64,000 nt of DNA from Meghimatium bilineatum (Eukaryota > Mollusca > Gastropoda > Stylommatophora > Philomycidae): NCBI GenBank assembly GCA_034231615.1, contig CM067307.1, positions 3,797,647-3,861,646 on the forward strand, in the 5' to 3' direction. The notes beneath the pieces are model-generated. The model did no database searches, was not told the origin of the DNA, and worked only from the letters and a program-made list of their open reading frames with translations. Positions within the stretch are counted from its first letter, which is position 1. The number at the start of each line of letters is the position of its first letter. Below, piece by piece: positions 41,001 to 56,000 of the stretch. The translations under genes were made by a program, and so were the position numbers.

Positions 41001-44000
41001 CTAAAGATGCATATAATAACACACAAATCGATATTTTGACCAAAAGGCCTTTATCATGACAAAAATTAAAACAAAATTGTATGTTTTAATTTTCTTTCAA
41101 TTTTTGTCTTTATAAAGGTCTATTGATTGAAACATCGATTTATGTGTGTTATTATGTGTGTCTTTAACAAAACTTAGGTCAAAAGACACATATCACAGAA
41201 AAGCTGTAAACTATGACACGCTGCATTCCATTCTACAGCCTGCATTCTGCTTCTCTACAGCAGATTTAGTATCAACACAGAAGAAGAAGATACTTGTGCT
41301 AATAGAACACACCCTAGATAGATGAAACCTTGGCCAGTATGAAACATGACTCTGTTGCTTGAAGCAAAAACATGACTGATAACTAGTAATTCTATATTAT
41401 ACTTCAATGTGCATGGTTTGGACATGTATGCCGAAATGATTCCTTGTCAAAAATAATCATGCAGGAATAGTCAAAGGTGGAAGAAGCAGAGGGGAACAAA
41501 GAAAATCATGGACGGACAACATCAAGGACTGGACAGGTCAAGATTTGTCCTCACTCATCTGCATCATTATTTATTTGTTCTTTTGTTTATTGTCTAGGTG
41601 AATGATGGTTGATTGTATCCATACTCACTATTAAGCTTAGTGGTGGGAGTTGTATTTGTCACTGCAAGGCCAGATGTGTTGCCTTGGTTGTGTTGAGTTC
41701 ATGTTTATTTGAGGTTATCTTGATGCTTTCCATGCATTGTTTTCTTGGAATACCTTTGACTTTATGTCTGGATATTCTTTTGTTATATACTCTTATTGAT
41801 ATTTGGTTTTGTTTCATGCACATAAAGTGATCTAACCCTTTTACTTGTCTTTCAATATTTATACATAATATAATGCCTACTCTTTTCCTAATGTATTCAT
41901 TTCTTAATTATATCTAGTGTTGTAACCATTGCAGCTTTTCTAAAACATTTCATTGTTGAAGATAGAAATCGCTGGAGAACTGTGTGTTGATGCATCCAAT
42001 CTGGTACCCCTATGACTGATGGTTACGGGTATCCCAGATAGATAGATACTTCACCTAATAGTACTTTCTCATATTTAATGATGGTAATATCTTGAAGTGA
42101 TTAAGATAGGAATAAATCTTTAAATTGCAATTAACTCTTAATATGCTGACAGAAAATCTTCATTTTCACACAGAGAGGACTTTTTAAAGCCACTTCAGGT
42201 GATTTTAGTAACAAATTATGATGATAGAAAATAGAAAGCAACTTCAAATGGCATATTGCATTTAAAGAGTTAAGCTACATATATAATTATGTTTGTATTG
42301 TTCACACAGGGTACGGGTACAGTAACAGTCAGTGTCACAGATGTGAATGATAACAATCCGGTGTGTGATCACTCTCTATTCTTTGTTCAAGTCAGCGAGA
42401 AACAAAGTAAGTTACATAGTAATTACCATTCACTTCTGTACGAGGAAGGTTGGCAGGTTTTACTGTTGCACGAGGAAGATTGGCAGGTCTTACTGTTGCA
42501 CGGGGAAGGTTGGCAGGTCTTACTGTTCACGGGGAAGGTTGGCAGGTCTTACTACTGGCTGACCTGACAAACTGTCATACTACATAATGATTCTAGTAGA
42601 TGATTTGATAATGTTGTGAGATTTTTCTTTCAGTGAAAATGGGTATGTACATGGATTTACTGCCATGAGTAGGCCTATGCTGGAATGTCATAATAAGATA
42701 GAGTAGACAGACCTGCATCAAATACCCTTATAGTCTGTCAACTGAAGAGAATTAGTTTGAGTATGACTATCCACCTGCAGGACAAAATAAGCTGCGTGTT
42801 TTATCAGCAAGCCATGGAAACTATAAGTGTGATACATTTTGGTTGGGTGTGGGGGAAATTTTACATAAGAAAACCGGATCATTTCATTGTGGGAATTTTA
42901 GTGTCATTATTTGGGAAAATCATTTAAGGAGGTAAGGATTTACTCACTTCTTGGCTTGCTCCCAAGTATTAGATGTCATATTTGAACCTCCACGTAAGTA
43001 AATCTATGGATATAAGTGTGCTTAACCCTACCACTCGACTTATGCTGTTGATGGCTGAACACCTATGGACATGAGTGTGATGGCTGAGCACCTATGAGTT
43101 TGTTTGCACTGAAGTGACATAAATTTATAACTAATAACTAATTATTGACAGACCCGTAGACAAGGGGAAGTTGGAGGATCCACACACACACACACACACA
43201 CACAAACCCCCCTCCCCCACAACAGACATGATATTTGTATTTTTTATTTGTATTTAGAACTGTGCCACAAGGTGGGTAAACCACCCTCCCCCATCCAGTA
43301 GATAATCAAATTTTTCATAAAATTGCTGAATTTGCGTATGAAAAACCTCACAAATGACCTTTGTTTTTAGGTAAACCCCAGCCCCAATAAGGAGTCTTGT
43401 TGTAAACGTCATCATAATATTGTAATGTGACGCACACACAGCTATTTTGTTAGAAATAAGCTGTCCATGTTTACTAGCAATTGTATTTGAATCACACTTT
43501 GTCCAGTGAAAATAGTATAATAAAATCCATAACCTGTGAGAAACAAAGTATGTCACACTCAAGACATCAGCACATAAACCCATCAGAATTGTTGGGTGTC
43601 ACACTCAAGACATCAGCACATAAACCCCATCAGAAATGTTGGGTGTCACACTGAAGACATCAGCACATAAACCCCATCAGAAACGAAGGGTGTCACACTC
43701 AAGACATCAGCACATAAACCCCGTCAGAGACAAAGGGTGTCACACTCAAGACATCAGCACATAAACCTTGTCAGAAATGAAGGGTGTCACACTCAAGACA
43801 TCAGCACATAAACCCCATCAGAAACGAAGGGTGTCACACTCAAGACATCAGCACCAAAGACCCGTCACAATATTTCAGTATTGAAATCATTTAGATGATT
43901 GTTTTAGAAATCGAGCCCAGACAATTCCTTGATGTTGTCAATTAGTACAAGTCACACGGTGATTCTAAGTTAAGGTGGTAATGAATATTGTTGTTGTATC

Positions 44001-47000
44001 AATCATATTTTCACATTTAATTCAAAACTAATCTCACATTCATATATATTTCCAAGATGGGAGTGGACCATATCTTGTCCTTTCTGACCTGAACTGCACA
44101 GACATAGAGCATGACAAGAATTTTACCTACTTGTTGTCTCAAACACCAGGTGACCATTTTACCATCACAAAGAGTAGGATATTTTTGACGACAGGTAAGT
44201 TAACACATGTCTGTTTTTTCCATTTGTCTGAATAGTACTTTGTTGTCAGAGAAGTACAGTTGTCTGAATAGTACTTTGTTGTCAGAGAAGTACAGTTGTC
44301 TGAATAGTACTTTGTTGTCAGAGAAGTACAGTTGTCTGAATAGTACTTTGTTGTCAGAGAAGTACAGTTGTCTGAATAGTACTTTGTTGTCAGAGAAGTA
44401 CAGTTGTCTGAATAGTACTTTGTTGTCAGAGAAGTACAGTTGTCTGAATAGTACTTTGTTGTCAGAGAAGTACAGTTGTCTGAATAGTACTTTGTTGTCA
44501 GAGAAGTACAGTTGTCTGAATAGTACTTTGTTGTCAGAGAAGTACAGTTGTCTGAATAGTACTTTGTTGTCAGAGAAGTACAGTTGTCTGAATAGTACTT
44601 TGTTGTCAGAGAAGTACAGTTGTCTGAATAGTACTTTTTTGTCAGAGAAGTACAGTTGTCTGAATAGTACTTTGTTGTCAGAGAAGTACAGTTGTCTGAA
44701 TAGTACTTTGTTGTCAGAGAAGTACAGTTGTCTGAATAGTACTTTGTTGTCAGAGAAGTACAGTTGTCTGAATAGTACTTTGTTGTCAGAGAAGTACAGT
44801 TGTCTGAATAGTACTTTGTTGTCAGAGAAGTACAGTTGTCTGAATAGTACTTTGTTGTCAGAGAAGTACAGTTGTCTGAATAGTACTTTGTTGTCAGAGA
44901 AGTACAGTTGTCTGAATAGTACTTTGTTGTCAGAGAAGTACAGTTGTCTGAATAGTACTTTGTTGTCAGAGAAGTACAGTTGTCTGAATAGTACTTTGTT
45001 GTCAGAGAAGTACAGTTGTCTGAATAGTACTTTGTTGTCAGAGAAGTACAGTTGTCTGAATAGTACTTTGTTGTCAGAGAAGTACAGTTGTCTGAATAGT
45101 ACTTTGTTGTCAGAGAAGTACAGTTGTCTGAATAGTACTTTGTTGTCAGAGAAGTACAGTTGTCTGAATAGTACTTTGTTGTCAGAGAAGTACAGTTGTC
45201 TGAATAGTACTTTGTTGTCAGAGAAGTACAGTTGTCTGAATAGTACTTTGTTGTCAGAGAAGTACAGTTGTCTGAATAGTACTTTGTTGTCAGAGAAGTA
45301 CAGTTGTCTGAATAGTACTTTGTTGTCAGAGAAGTACAGTTGTCTGAATAGTACTTTGTTGTCAGAGAAGTACAGTTGTCTGAATAGTACTTTGTTGTCA
45401 GAGAAGTACAGTTGTCTGAATAGTACTTTGTTGTCAGAGAAGTACAGTTGTCTGAATAGTACTTTGTTGTCAGAGAAGTACAGTTGTCTGAATAGTACTT
45501 TGTTGTCAGAGAAGTACAGTTGTCTGAATAGTACTTTGTTGTCAGAGAAGTACAGTTGTCTGAATAGTACTTTGTTGTCAGAGAAGTACAGTTGTCTGAA
45601 TAGTACTTTGTTGTCAGAGAAGTACAGTTGTCTGAATAGTACTTTGTTGTCAGAGAAGTACAGTTGTCTGAATAGTACTTTGTTGTCAGAGAAGTACAGT
45701 TGTCTGAATAGTACTTTGTTGTCAGAGAAGTACAGTTGTCTGAATAGTACTTTGTTGTCAGAGAAGTACAGTTGTCTGAATAGTACTTTGTTGTCAGAGA
45801 AGTACAGTTGTCTGAATAGTACTTTGTTGTCAGAGAAGTACAGTTGTCTGAATAGTACTTTGTTGTCAGAGAAGTACAGTTGTCTGAATAGTACTTTGTT
45901 GTCAGAGAAGTACAGTTGTCTGAATAGTACTTTGTTGTCAGAGAAGTACAGTTGTCTGAATAGTACTTTGTTGTCAGAGAAGTACAGTTGTCTGAATAGT
46001 ACTTTGTTGTCAGAGAAGTACAGTTGTCTGAATAGTACTTTGTTGTCAGAGAAGTACAGTTGTCTGAATAGTACTTTGTTGTCAGAGAAGTACAGATGTC
46101 TGAATAGTACTTTGTTGTCAGAGAAGTACAGTTGTCTGAATATTACGTAGTTGTCAGAATAGTACTTAGTTTTCTGTATAGTACTTCATTAGTTCATCTT
46201 CTTCTTCTTCTTCTTCTGCGTTCACTCTCTTACAACCACAACAAATAAATCATGTGATTTCCTCAGGGGAGCGTGAAGTACATTGTACTGCTAGTTCCAC
46301 AGTTGCACACCTCGATTGGCACACTTTGTGGCCTGGATATCTGAGGTCCAGTACATCTGTCTTCATCTTGCTTTTAATTCCGGTAGTAGGCTTCCCAAGC
46401 CTGTGACAGCCTGCCTATCTGTCAACGGGCACACAGGTGTGTAATGACTCTTCACCGAGATGGTTGTTATTCATGTCTACCTCAAATGAATTGTTTCCCA
46501 GTCAGTGAACTTACCTTGTGAAGTTAGACATTTTGTGCCTGTGCCCATTGGGTACTGAACCTTTTTTAATCAGTGAGCCTGGTTCCGATTAAGAAGAACT
46601 CGACAGAAGAATTCAACCTGAATTCTTTTGCCTTCTTAGCCAAGGTATAGTTTCATGAAACAACCTTGTCCCATTTATTCCTGAGCCCATTGGGTACGGA
46701 AACTTTTCTCTCTGTGAGCATGTATCCGATATTGGAAAACTCAACATTAGAGTTGGGCCAGGGCTGCTTTCTTTGCCGGACACCCACGATTGGGTCTGGG
46801 TCACTGCCCGTAAGGAGCAGCGATAACTGGAAGCATGTCTCAAGCTAACAGAGCTTGTAGTTCCAATTTCCTTGGAATGTTTTCCCTTTTTATTTGCACT
46901 TATCACTGCCCTTGGAGCTGTGCTGCTCCTTTATTGTACTCAGTATGTTGTCTTTTAATTTCTCACCATGCATCTACCTTTTAGTGTCGTTTTCATTTGC

Positions 47001-50000
47001 TGCCCCTCCAATGCTGGGAACGTACTGACTAGCATCACTGTGTGTCAACAGTGCCACTGTATGTGTTGGCGCAGTGGTGTCTGAGATATTGACTGTCTCT
47101 TTTGTAGTCAGTTCTCTTTCCATCTGCTTCCTCCATATTCAAGGACACGATCCCCAAAAGGTTCAACCAGATTCACTACAAGCCGCTGTATTTCTGTTTC
47201 CAGTGTGCACCATGAGGAGGTACTTTTGTGATCTTGGTTATCTGCTAACATAGGGTCCACCAAGAGCAGTGGGGTACGCTTTGCCCCCTTCAGTAGCTCA
47301 GTTGTACATTCAACACACAGAGTATCTGACTATTTACATCCACTCATCTTCTTGTGTCTTTATCTCTAATCTTGCTGTTATGTGTCAATCAATACAAGGT
47401 AACTGCATGAAACGTAACATGTTATGTGTCAATCAATACAAGGTAACTGCATGAAACGTAACATGTTATGTGTCAATCAATACAAGGTAACTGCATGAAA
47501 CGTAACATGTTATGTGTCACAGGTTTGCATGATGATCAGTTTTTGTGCTATGGTATGGCTTGATGTGTGGCTCAGAAACATGGACAATAAACAAACAACT
47601 AGAAGACAGAATTGATGTCTTTGAGATGTGGATATATACAAGAATAGGGAGAACATCATGGAAAGAGAAGAAAACAAACAAAGAAGTTCTAACAACACCC
47701 AGTATGAAGAAAGAATTATTAAAGGAAATAAAGATCAAGCAAATACAATATTTTGGACACATTAAAAGGCATGACACCTTGTTGAAGACCTTACTTGAGG
47801 GAAGACGAACAAGAGGTAGTCATAGATATAAGTGGGAGAGTAACATCACAAGATGGACAGGTTACAGTCTAGCAGAGTACACCACCAAAACAAAACAAGA
47901 GACAGAGGATGTTGGAGGTTTGTTGCAGCAAACCTTCGTTGTGGAGACGGCACTTAATGATGATGACAATGAGGTTTTGATGCAAGATATACAAATATGT
48001 TATGATGTCATCATATGTCTGTTATGATGTCATCATATGTCTGTGACTCCTTAAATCCACCTTCTACTTCATTCTCAACTGCCATGTAGTGTTGAATTCT
48101 CAAGTTGAATGTTTTTGCTACTGACCAATGCATGTGTTGACGCAGTGGTGTCAGAGATATTGACCGTCTCTTTTGTAGTCAATTCTCTTTTCATCTGCTG
48201 CCTCCACATTCAAGGACACGATCCCCAAAAGTTTTAGCCAGAATCAGCACAAGCCGCTGTATTTCTGTTTCCAGTGTGCACCATGAGGAGGTACTTTTGG
48301 GAGAAAGTACTGACTGTTCATTCTCATTAATTTGCAGAACTATTTCAGTCTCTGTTGTTCAATATTTCTTACCACAAATGTTCTATTCAACAATTCTTGT
48401 GATCTATTTATATAATGATGCACCTGAAATATGACTGATACAATTAACATTATAGACAATCTTGTCAAATGTATAATTGATTCATATATTTATTGGATAA
48501 ATAAATTGTCAAAATCATAGTTAATTGTTAAAATGTATAACTGATCTGTTCTACTTCCAGACTCCCTGGACTACGAGACATCACCAGCTCATACATTAAC
48601 TGTCACAGTGATAGATTCTGGAATTCCGAGTCTAACATCTACTCTCACAGTGTATGTCACAGTTATTAATCAGAATGATGGTGGTCCGATATTTTCTGCA
48701 ACACGTCCCGTAAACATTTCTGAATCAGTAGATGTTGGCCAGTTTGTTGTAGGTAAGTTCTCATACTTTTGAAACCAACAATTACTTTGCCCATGTGGTT
48801 TTAAAAATTATCATTTTGACAGAATACTATTCTACCTGATGATCCAGACACACATGCAAAATGTTCGTTCTCAAACTCCTGCAGATTAGCAGGATATAGT
48901 CAGAAGAACGGAATGCACTTTGTCATGGTTCACAACTTTGCTGCACTATTCGATCAGACACATCCAACTTCAGCACATATGGCTTCTGGATCACTTTGTC
49001 CCTACAGGGGATGGAACAGCCAACTGAACCCTCCTTAGTCACCTCTTATGACATGTATAGAAGAGAAACAGTGTTGCTATTCTTTGTTCCCTTTCTGGCC
49101 CTGACAACACACAGGCACATTTATTTTTATACCTAGGACTTATGAGCGATGAAACTTGTGATTCCTATCTGGAACAGAGAGATTTTCATACATTTTTTAT
49201 ATATTCAAAAGACTCTTAATGTTATGCAATGATTTCAGAAGTGTCTTCCTCCTCAGATGGGTTCTAAATCTGTATATGGAAGCTATGTTCCACCATTTTG
49301 TATTCCCATATATTATTTTTCATGTTCTCTCTCAAACTCTCATTGGATCTCTCTTATAGCCGGACTATTGTTCTACTAGATCTCTCTTATAGCCGGACAA
49401 TTGTTCTACTAGATCTCTCTTATAGCCGGACAATTGTTCTACTAGATCTCTCTTATAGCCGGACAATTGTTCTACTATATCTCTCTTATAGCCGGACAAT
49501 TGTTCTACTAGATCTCTCTTATAGCCGGACAATTGTTCTACTAGATCTCTCTTATAGCCGGACATTTGTTCTACTAGATCTCTCTTATAGCTGGACAATT
49601 GTTCAACTAGATCTCTCTTATAGCAGGACAATGGTCCTACTAGATCTCTCTTATAGCAGGACAATGGTCCTACTAGATCTCTCTTATAGCAGGACAATGG
49701 TCCTACAAGATTTCCAACAGGATGTGGTCCAGAAAATGGAAATGCATTGTGCCGCTGTTTCATTTGCGTTTATGGCCCCACACACCCAACTTTGGCATAT
49801 ATGCACATATTAAATCAAATGAAAATTTGCAACAATTTAGTAGTGTCAGTGTTCACCTTACAGACAGCAAGTTGTTCAACAATTTAGTAGTATCAGTGTT
49901 CACCTTACAGACGGCAAGAGCAGTAAAGAAATACACAATAGATATAGTGAAGCACACCAAGCCCAATTTCCAGAAACAAAAATGGAGATTTAAACACCAA

Positions 50001-53000
50001 AATTAACATTATTCAAAACAATTGTTATGCCAACGCTGTGTTACCAATGGCAAACATGGACAACAATAGCACAAGACAAACGTAAACTTGTGACAGCTGA
50101 AATGGCATGCTTACGCAGAATCCTAAGAATATTGCTAAGAGACAGAGTGAGAAATGAGGACTTTAGACACAGAACTGGCACTGCCACAATCTTGGAATAT
50201 ATTAAGAGCAAACAGATCAAATGGATTGCAAACATCAGCAGACTACCACCAGACAGCATACCACAGCAAGCTATGCTACACAGATACAGTGACGGCAGAC
50301 CTAGAGGTTGACCACGAAAACGAAGGACCATCAAAATAAAAGAGGTGACAAATTCTACAATATACTCAGCACACACGAGGGCCATCTCCAGAAAACTATT
50401 CTAACCCTGATGCTGAAAGGCGATAAAGAGTTTAGCGAATATAAAAATAGAATGTTCACCTTTGACTTCATGGTTTGATAGTGACCATAGCATAACACAA
50501 ATAGCAAAATGTCACTTGAATATAAAAAGGCAATGATAAAAACAATATTGTCAAAATTTTTGTCAAAGATGTGACAGCTGTAGACCCAGATGGAAATGAC
50601 ACAGAATATGGTGATCCTCAATACAGCATCATAGCTGGAGACACATTGAATCACTTTTTTATTGATGCTTACAATGGTCGTGTGTCTACCAGGAGAAAGC
50701 TAGACTTCGAAACAATTCCATCATACCAGCTAGTGATACAAGTAAGTGTATTTCTTTGTAATTCTTTAATAAAAATATCAGGTATGTATTCATTCATATA
50801 AACAATAAATATAATCCATTTTGAATCATGTAAGATCACATAATAAACATTTACCTGTTCCTGTGTTTTAACACTCTTGGATGAATGAGTTGCCATAGTG
50901 TAATGTTAAGTCATTCGCCCATTGACCAGCAGACCCCGGTTTCAAGTTCATTTGTCATTCACCCATTGACTACCAGATCCCAGTGTCAAGTTCACTGGTT
51001 AATCATTGTTTGAAATAAAAATTACTTCTGTTGTTCACCCATCCATCAGAAAGTAGGACCATGGCTCATACTCCGGTTAGGTAAAGAAACGGCATAATAG
51101 TTACTGGAAAAGTGCGAAGGTGACACTACTCCGGAAGTTTCTGCTCACAAATTAGTAGGCAGACGTGCACTTATGGGAAAAATGATATTGTATGACACTG
51201 GATCATAACTCAGCTTAGAGTTAGTTTGTCAGTTGTCTCGTAATCCAGGGAGTCTGGAAGTAGAACAAATAAGTCATAAATTTTAACAATTTAAAACAGC
51301 TTAGAGTTACCTTTACCTATACTTCTAGATGATTTGTTGAGCAAAGTATTTGATGCAAATATTCCCTGTGCTTTGATGCAAATATTCCCTGTGCTTTGAT
51401 GCAAATATTCCCTGTGCTTTGATGCTGATTTCTAATCAAGAATTTTCAACACAATTTATTGTCTCTTGAAACAAACACTGTACTGTGAAAGATATTATTT
51501 AATATTCTTAACAGGCAAAAGAGAAAATAGGTCCTAATTCATCATTGGTGACCCAACTGATCAACGTAATTGACGTTAATGATGAGAAACCGGTTTGTGG
51601 CACCACTTTCTTAGTGACAGTCCCAGAAAGTGAACCTGTCAATCATACTGTGATTGATCTGTTGTGTAATGATGCAGATGCTGGTACAACCTTGACATAC
51701 ACTATTGTGTCGGGAAATACAAGCATATTTAAGGTAAGCTGTTTAAATTTGCTCAATAAATGTCTTTAAAAAATAACTCTTGAATATTGGTTGGGAAGAA
51801 TTTTAGCAAATCAAGTAAGAGAATACACCAAATATCAATATATTTCTACAACAATAAGAAGAATTTCAGCAAATCAAGTAAGAGAATACACCAAACATCA
51901 ATATATTTCTACAACAATAAGAAGAATTTCAGCAAATCAAGTAAGAGAATACACTAAACATCAATATATTTCTACAACAATAAGAAGAATTTCAGCAAAT
52001 CAAGTAGGAGAAGACACCAAACATCAATATATTTCTACAACAATAAGAAGAATTTCAGCAAATCAAGTAAGAGAATACACTAAACATCAATATATTTCTA
52101 CAACAATAAGAAGAATTTCAGCAAATCAAGTAGGAGAAGACACCAAACATCAATATATTTCTACAACAATAATATGAAAATGATGGACCTATATCAGACA
52201 TGTACTTAGGATGAATGAAAGCAAACTGCCACTACAAATATTAAAATGGTGGCAAAATAAAACGAGAAAAACCAAGAGAGACTCTTTGCATTCCAACCAT
52301 CAAAGAAGGCATGACTATGGGTCTCAACAACATGCAAGAGTTACTCAGAGTAGCTTCACATCGCTCGAACTGGAGAGCTTTGGTTTCTGCCCTATGCACC
52401 ATATTCAGCAATGAAGGGACATAGATAAATAGATTTTGATGTGTATGTTAGAATCTTCATGTCTGTACCAGTTTATTCTTGAATCTCTTTCATATACAAT
52501 AATCCCTGAAGCAATGCATTATTTCTGTAGAATTAATAAATGTACACAAATGCACTGGGTATATTGTTTTTGTGACAGCATGTTGGTAACATATGTATTT
52601 ATGACACAGCAATCAATCCCTTATTGTTTGGCTGTGGTGTTATTCTAGGCAATATAAATGTATTTAGTATATTGCTATTGCTGAATAAACAGTCCTAATG
52701 CTCATTTGTCTACAGCATGGTTTGATCCTGGTACCTTGTCTGTCTAAGACGCAATCTGTACCACATTACTATAGTACCAGATGTGACATCAAATCTGTCT
52801 TTGTGACATGTTCTTTAGAGAACGTTGACCTCACTGTCACGCTGTAAATCTCATGGTTTTGTGCAAGCTTTCCGGCCTCTGCCATGTTCAGAAGGTCTTT
52901 GATATCCTATGTCCATCGCAGTCTTGGTCTACCTCTTGTTCTCTTTTGTGTAACTTTTCCCTCCATGGTTAATCTTTCTAAACCATTGTGTCTTTTTATA

Positions 53001-56000
53001 TGTCCAAAATATATTATCTTGCATGTTCTAATAGTTTTGAGGAGAAATGACTTCTTCAATGTTCAGGTCTTTCCGGACATCTCTGTTGATTCATTATTCT
53101 GTCCATGATATACTTAGGACAATCACATATTTAATTTCAAATACTGATATATTCCTTTCCATTATTTTTCTATATATACTTGTCTATGTATTTATATTAG
53201 GCAATTCTAAATATTTCCAACAAATTTCTTGCAGATGAGTGGAAGTCAAATCAAGTTGCTGAGAAAGTTGGACTACGAGGAACTTCCAACATCAAATGAT
53301 TTGATCATCTTGGTCTCTGATTCAGTAGCCAGTCATGATCTGAATGTCTCTGGAAGTGTCATTACTGGAAGTGTAGATGAAGGTCCTCCAAGATTTGAAA
53401 GAGGTAAAGATTTGATTCTCAGGAGAATAAGTATAAAATGTTTAACCCAATGTAAAATATATTTTTTTATAAATGGTAGGGAAGATGGGGATTCAAGTCT
53501 CAATTTTCTGTTTTCATGTATAGGCCCTAATTATTCTGCCTTTCAAGATATTATTTTTATTTTGTGATCATTTGATAGCTCATCCATTCCTCTAAGAACA
53601 GACTAAGTATAAACCCAGATGTTTTGCCCCAGTACAGTGTAAAGAGAACGTTTCACCATCGGTATCAGAAACAATGAAGATCTAAAGTAATTTGCAATGA
53701 AACGAGAGACATGGAAATCTATGACATCCACCCTATATGCCGTCTTAGGTCCTAAAGGAATAGTTAACTAACTAACAGTGTAAAAATTTAATTAAATACA
53801 TCAAAAATTATAATGTGACATTTTGCCTCAGTGCTGTGTAAAAACTCACAGTCAAAGGGAAAAAAAGTTTCAACTCATTATTCAATCATAAATTATCTCA
53901 ATTATTCACAATTGGCAGAAATATGTGTTCCCATAGCCTGGTTCTATCAGAAGAGGACTTTGAGAAAAAATGCAGGACATAAGACAGGGATAACTGGGGA
54001 CTTTACAATCAGGAAAGATGAACAGTAATCCATTCAGTTTTGTATTTTTTTTTCTACAGAAATTAGACCACCAGAGTGTTTCCACAACAGCAATCACAGT
54101 CTTCCTATTAAATGTCCCCTGATCTTTATAATGCTTGTAGGTTCTCATTTGGGCAACCTGGGGACAATTTTTTAAACATTTTACTATGCTTATAATTAAT
54201 AATATAATAACACAACTTATCTCTTAGAATACAGAGACTAAAACCAATGTTTTTAAGAGATGCTATGTCAAGAACTAAGATTGAAGGCACCAGAGACAGA
54301 GGGCGACAACGTGAGAAAATATTAGACAGTTTGACAACCTGGCACAGCAAAGAAACAACGACTTTGATACATAATACTGTGGACAGAGAGCTGTGGAGAG
54401 CCATTACCGCCTATGCCACCCGGCATGGCACCTGATGATGATGATGTCAAGAACTATTATTTAAAGCCACATCAGGTGACTTCTAGTATAAAATGAGGAC
54501 AACTGAAAGCCGTCTCCAGTTGTGTCTTATATTTTAAGAGTTAACAAAAAGTCTGACCATAACAATCACGAATATTAACACATAATACATAACCTTCAAT
54601 AGTAACAACTTGTAATTGAAATTCACTAACTAAATCTGTCACATAAGATACAAACTGTTTGATGTGAAAGCTAATAAATATAGTTTTTGTGGGGCAAGAA
54701 GTCACAGCTACCTAACATAGACCCTATTGTGACTATTACTCCCACCCCTAAAAATAATTTACCAGTTGGTCGCAGAAAAATTGGATATATTCCATTTGTA
54801 ATACATTTACTCTACACTAGTAAATGGTTGATGAACCATTCAAAAATCAAACCATTTTGTCAATGACAAGTTGTGTTAAACTCACCTTTTTTAAGATCCT
54901 GTATTTCAACATCAGGCTAGGAAAAAATGCAAAAGTGGGATAATTACAAAAGTATTAGGAGCATAGTTCCCATATTTTGCTGCATTAAGTTTTGTACCAG
55001 AAAATAAATGAAACAGTACAAACATTTTCATTGTCTCCACTTCAGATTTCTGTATATGTTATACATGACTTTTTACACTTTAGACTTTAAGCCTCATCTT
55101 ACCCTATTGAATGTATTGATAGACCCACCAAAAAAAGGCTTTTGGTGCTCAATTCATCCTTTTATTTTATTAAAATACGCATAGGCCCCTATAAATTCTA
55201 AAATCTACAAATTTATGAAAAAATACATTGATAGTTAGTTATATAGAAATTTTTTTTACAATAATGTATATGATTCTAAAATAATACCCAGCATTGATAA
55301 TATGTGTAAATGGGTTTCCGTAGTGTTAAGTGTCATCATATAAAAAAACATGAGTTCTCTTTATAACGTCATTGTTTTCTGTGTCAGTTCTGCTACTAGT
55401 TGTACAAATATCCAATAATTCTAAAGATATTCAATCATTTCATGATGATTAGTTTTGTTTATTGCCTCATGCTATTTAATTCATCTTTCTATTGACTGTG
55501 TTATGATGATTTCTATCTTTGTTATTTTTATTACATGCATTTTTTAAATATTAATGAACCAGGCATATCTTGAATAATTTACATTCTACAATATTCAACA
55601 ATTTGTGTTCTACAAAACACAAGCACACAAAGACCCACTGAAAAATATTACATCATTTCTGTTTAATCAACATATTCTATGGAGATCCATGTGCATACAT
55701 TTTCAAAATTGTCTGTTTAATAAACATATTCTATGGAGATCCATGTGCATACATTTTCAAAATTGAATATTATATTAGAATCCCATACAGATAATAAATA
55801 TAGTACACATATTTTCTGGTAATAATACTTTTGTGAACTAGCATGTGTCAACCTTTCCTATACTAGAAGCTTAGAAAAGGGTTCAAATATGGTGATTGAT
55901 TTTATTGTACTTCGGTTACATGTTGAGAGTACCCCTTACAGCACGTAACTCCATAGCTTCAAGCAATAATCCATGGATCTCTGAAAAAATCCACTTTATA

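Noticed and set aside
44207-46150. A 647-codon plus-strand open frame ([12 protein letters not shown] repeats)
   Set aside because: Intronic 36-bp minisatellite; it starts inside the intron after the exon 20 donor and the phase does not match the cadherin frame.
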